A stretch of 64,000 nucleotides of DNA. It comes from Saccharothrix sp. NRRL B-16348. GTDB lineage: Bacteria; Actinomycetota; Actinomycetes; Mycobacteriales; Pseudonocardiaceae. This document shows positions 61,849 through 64,000 of the stretch, one piece after another. Both the position numbers and the translations under genes were made by a program. The notes under the pieces are model-generated. The model was not told the origin of the DNA. It did no database searches and saw only the letters and a program-made list of their open reading frames with translations. The DNA is taken from the NCBI RefSeq assembly GCF_001280085.1, contig NZ_LGED01000158.1:45310-109309 (forward strand). Reading direction: 5' to 3'. How positions within the stretch are numbered: position 1 is the stretch's first letter; every line of letters starts with the position of its first letter.

Positions 61849-63900
61849 ATGGCAGGCAAGATCACCGAGGCCGCGTTCGGGGACCTGACCTCGTTCACCG
61901 AGATGCCGAGGCTCTCCGGGCTGGCGCTGTCGCCGGACGGCACGCGGCTGGTCACCGTGGTGGCGACGCTCTCGCCCGACGGCAAGGCGTGGCAGGGCGC
62001 GCTGTGGGAGGTCGACCCCGCCGGTGAGCGTCCCGCGCGGCGGTTGACGCGTGGCGCGAAGGGCGAGTCCGCGCCCGCGTTCACGCCCGACGGCGCGCTG
62101 CTGTTCCTGTCGGCGCGGCCCGACCAGGAGGCCAAGCCGTCCGACCGCGACTCGAAGGACAAGTCGGCGCTGTGGCTGCTGCCGCCCGTCGGCGAGGCGC
62201 GCGAGCTGTACCGCCCGGCCCGCGGGGTGTCGGAGTTCGCGGTGGCGCGGGACGCGGGCACGGTGCTGCTCGCGGCGGGCGCGCACCCGACCGCGGAGTT
62301 CGGCGAGCAGGACGAGGAGCACCGCAAGGCCCGCGAGGACGCCGGGGTGACGGCGATCCTGCACGAGTCGTACCCGGTGCGGTACTGGGACGCCGACCTC
62401 GGGCCGAGCTTCCCCCGGCTGCTGGCGACCACGTCGCCGGTGGACGTGGACCGCGACCGCATCGACCAGTCGTCCGACCTGGTGGACCTGACGCCCAACG
62501 CGGCGTCGCGGCTGGACGACTCCCCCGCGATCAGCCCCGACGGGCGGTGGGTCGTGCACACCGAGAGCGTCGCGGTGAGCGCGTCCTACGGCGCGCGGGT
62601 GCGGCTGCGGCTGACGTCGACCGACGGTGCGGCAGACCGGGTGCTGGCCGACCTCGACGGGCACTCGTTCCTGCAGCCGGTGTTCCTGCCGGACTCGTCG
62701 GGCGTGATCGCGGTGCGCGCGCTGGACTCCACCCCGGACCGCCCGTGGACGAACACGTTGGTGCGCATCGACCTGGCGTCGGGTGCGGTCGAGGAGCTGG
62801 CGGCGGACTTCGCCGAGGAACCCGACCACCCGGTGGTGAGCCCGACCGGTGACGCGGTGTACTTCACCAGCAGCCACCGGGGCCACCAGCCGATCTGGAA
62901 GCTCGACCTGGCGTCCGGCTCGGTGGTGAAGCTGACCGCGACCGGCGCGTACACCGACGTGCGGGTCAGCCCGGACGGCGCGTCGGTGTACGCGCTGCGC
63001 AACGCGTGGGACCACCCGCCGCAGCCCGTGCGGCTGTCGGCGTCCGGTGTGGACCAGGTGGCCGTGCCGCTGCCCGCGCCCGGTGCGGTGGAGTCGGTGC
63101 CGGGGACGTTGACCGAGATCGACACGGTGGTCGAGGACGGCCGGACCGTGCGGGCGTGGCTGGTGCTGCCGAGCGGCGCGTCGGCCGAGCAGCCCGCGCC
63201 GTTGCTGCTGTGGGTGCACGGCGGTCCGGTGATGAGCTGGAGCGGGTGGAGCTGGCGGTGGAACCCGTGGCTGACGGCCGCCCGGGGCTACGCGGTGCTG
63301 CTGCCGGACCCGGCGCTGTCGACCGGGTACGGGCACGACTTCGTGCGCGCCGGGTGGGCCGCGTGGGGCGGCAAGCCGTACACGGACCTGATGGCGATCA
63401 CCGACGTGGCGGTGCGGCGGAACGACGTCGACGACTCGCGGACGGCCGCCATGGGCGGGTCGTTCGGCGGGTACATGGCGAACTGGATCGCCACTCGGAC
63501 CGACCGGTTCAAGGCGATCGTGACGCACGCGTCGTTGTGGCACCTGGACGCGTTCACCGGGACCACCGACGACTCGTACTACTGGATCCGCGAGATGGGC
63601 GACCCGCTGCGGCAGCAGGACACCGTGCGGGCGAACTCGCCGCACCTGCGGGTGGCGGACGTCAAGACGCCGATGCTGGTCATCCACGGCGACAAGGACT
63701 ACCGGGTCCCGATCGGCGAGGGACAGCGCCTGTACTTCGACCTCGTGCGGCACGGGGTGCCGGCGAAGTTCCTGTACTTCCCGAGCGAGAACCACTGGAT
63801 CCTGACGCCGGGCAACGCCAAGGTCTGGTACGAGACGGTCTTCGCGTTCTTGGCGGAGCACGTGCTCGGCGAGCCCTGGGAGCGGCCGGAACTCATCTAG
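61849..63900 (+). CDS. S9-family prolyl-oligopeptidase-like serine peptidase
   Basis: 683 residues with ATG right after the galE stop. N-terminal seven-bladed beta-propeller (~1-420; repeats such as GLALSPDGTRLVTVV, APAFTPDGALLFLS, PAISPDGRWVVH, HPVVSPTGDAVYFTS). C-terminal alpha/beta-hydrolase (~430-683) with nucleophile Ser in GGSFGGYMAN, Asp in HGDKDYRVP and His in ENHWILTPG. Acylaminoacyl-peptidase / dipeptidyl-peptidase type; no signal peptide, so cytoplasmic. Probably cleaves short peptides; the link to galE is positional only. Confidence 0.92.
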   Translation: MAGKITEAAFGDLTSFTEMPRLSGLALSPDGTRLVTVVATLSPDGKAWQGALWEVDPAGERPARRLTRGAKGESAPAFTPDGALLFLSARPDQEAKPSDRDSKDKSALWLLPPVGEARELYRPARGVSEFAVARDAGTVLLAAGAHPTAEFGEQDEEHRKAREDAGVTAILHESYPVRYWDADLGPSFPRLLATTSPVDVDRDRIDQSSDLVDLTPNAASRLDDSPAISPDGRWVVHTESVAVSASYGARVRLRLTSTDGAADRVLADLDGHSFLQPVFLPDSSGVIAVRALDSTPDRPWTNTLVRIDLASGAVEELAADFAEEPDHPVVSPTGDAVYFTSSHRGHQPIWKLDLASGSVVKLTATGAYTDVRVSPDGASVYALRNAWDHPPQPVRLSASGVDQVAVPLPAPGAVESVPGTLTEIDTVVEDGRTVRAWLVLPSGASAEQPAPLLLWVHGGPVMSWSGWSWRWNPWLTAARGYAVLLPDPALSTGYGHDFVRAGWAAWGGKPYTDLMAITDVAVRRNDVDDSRTAAMGGSFGGYMANWIATRTDRFKAIVTHASLWHLDAFTGTTDDSYYWIREMGDPLRQQDTVRANSPHLRVADVKTPMLVIHGDKDYRVPIGEGQRLYFDLVRHGVPAKFLYFPSENHWILTPGNAKVWYETVFAFLAEHVLGEPWERPELI

Positions 63901-63959
63901 CGCCAATACCAGTGACTTAAGGGTTATTGCGGTAGGTTGTGGGTTCTGGAGGTGTCTGG

Positions 63960-64000
63960 ATGCCACGGCCTGGGCAACTGAAGCCCGAGACGGATGCGCG
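63960..64000 (+). CDS. 5' end of an unidentified gene (truncated by window)
   Basis: An ATG at 63960 lies seven bases after a perfect GGAGG (63948-63952) and opens MPRPGQLKPETDA before the window ends. The upstream 48 bases contain an AT-rich promoter-like stretch (TTAAGGGTTATTGCGGTAGG). Too short to identify. Confidence 0.5.
   Translation, partial: MPRPGQLKPETDA

Overview
The DNA is very GC-rich, with GTG starts, ATGA/GTGA gene overlaps, a DUF5753 XRE regulator paired with a DUF397 gene, a DUF3558 lipoprotein, an IdeR/DtxR regulator and an ECF41-type sigma factor. Together these point to the chromosome of an actinobacterium, probably of the order Pseudonocardiales (Saccharothrix/Lentzea/Actinosynnema-like; the genus is an inference). 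I found no rRNA, tRNA, CRISPR array or complete mobile element.

Bases 1-2434 hold a partial secreted nuclease-fold protein with a jacalin-like lectin domain, two paralogous lipoproteins, and a striking ~147-bp palindromic repeat. Bases 2435-9700 form an oxidative hexuronate module. Uronate dehydrogenase, glucarate dehydratase, 5-dehydro-4-deoxyglucarate dehydratase and 2,5-dioxovalerate dehydrogenase would take glucuronate or galacturonate to 2-oxoglutarate. An IclR regulator lies in the middle. The sugar transporter expected here appears deleted, leaving an N-terminal and a C-terminal scrap. A second scrap (SARP/alpha-beta hydrolase) follows at 9725-10060.

Bases 10221-38213 look like one oxalate/formate regulon. 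A GntR/FCD regulator (14099) is surrounded by six copies of a motif built on TTGYATAC, four of them extended to ATTGYATACMGTAT. These lie before (i) a PanE-family reductase (candidate oxalyl-CoA reductase) with an aldehyde and an acyl-CoA dehydrogenase, (ii) the regulator itself, (iii) a 68-residue ORF, (iv) the divergent pair of an oxc-frc-ADP-forming-CoA-ligase-Nramp-like-TerC operon and a sucCD pair, (v) the divergent pair of an OFA transporter-fdhD operon and moeA, and (vi) fdsGBAD, an NAD-dependent molybdenum formate dehydrogenase. The inferred flow is oxalate import, CoA transfer, decarboxylation to formyl-CoA, formate release and oxidation to CO2 with NADH, plus a possible reductive branch to glyoxylate. 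An unrelated block (26.1-29.2 kb: inverted repeat, hypothetical protein, ECF41 sigma factor, FAD oxidoreductase) interrupts it.

Bases 38351-44732 encode a MacAB-like exporter (lipoprotein, adaptor, ATPase, permease) divergent from an OmpR/HisKA two-component system. Between the lipoprotein and the adaptor is ~1.1 kb of decayed repeats of the lipoprotein-end/adaptor-start junction. Bases 44710-48013 carry the DUF397/XRE pair and a two-gene ATPase plus HNH nuclease module resembling the Septu (PtuAB) antiphage system.

The rest (48.1-64.0 kb) is mostly ordinary: a DrrAB-type exporter, two small paralogs, a GntR/UTRA regulator, an orphan glutamate-type binding protein, a GNAT/CoA-ligase-like protein acetyltransferase beside an AcuC deacetylase, a DUF3558 lipoprotein, a sulfurtransferase, an IdeR-type regulator, galK, galE, an S9 peptidase and the first codons of one more gene.
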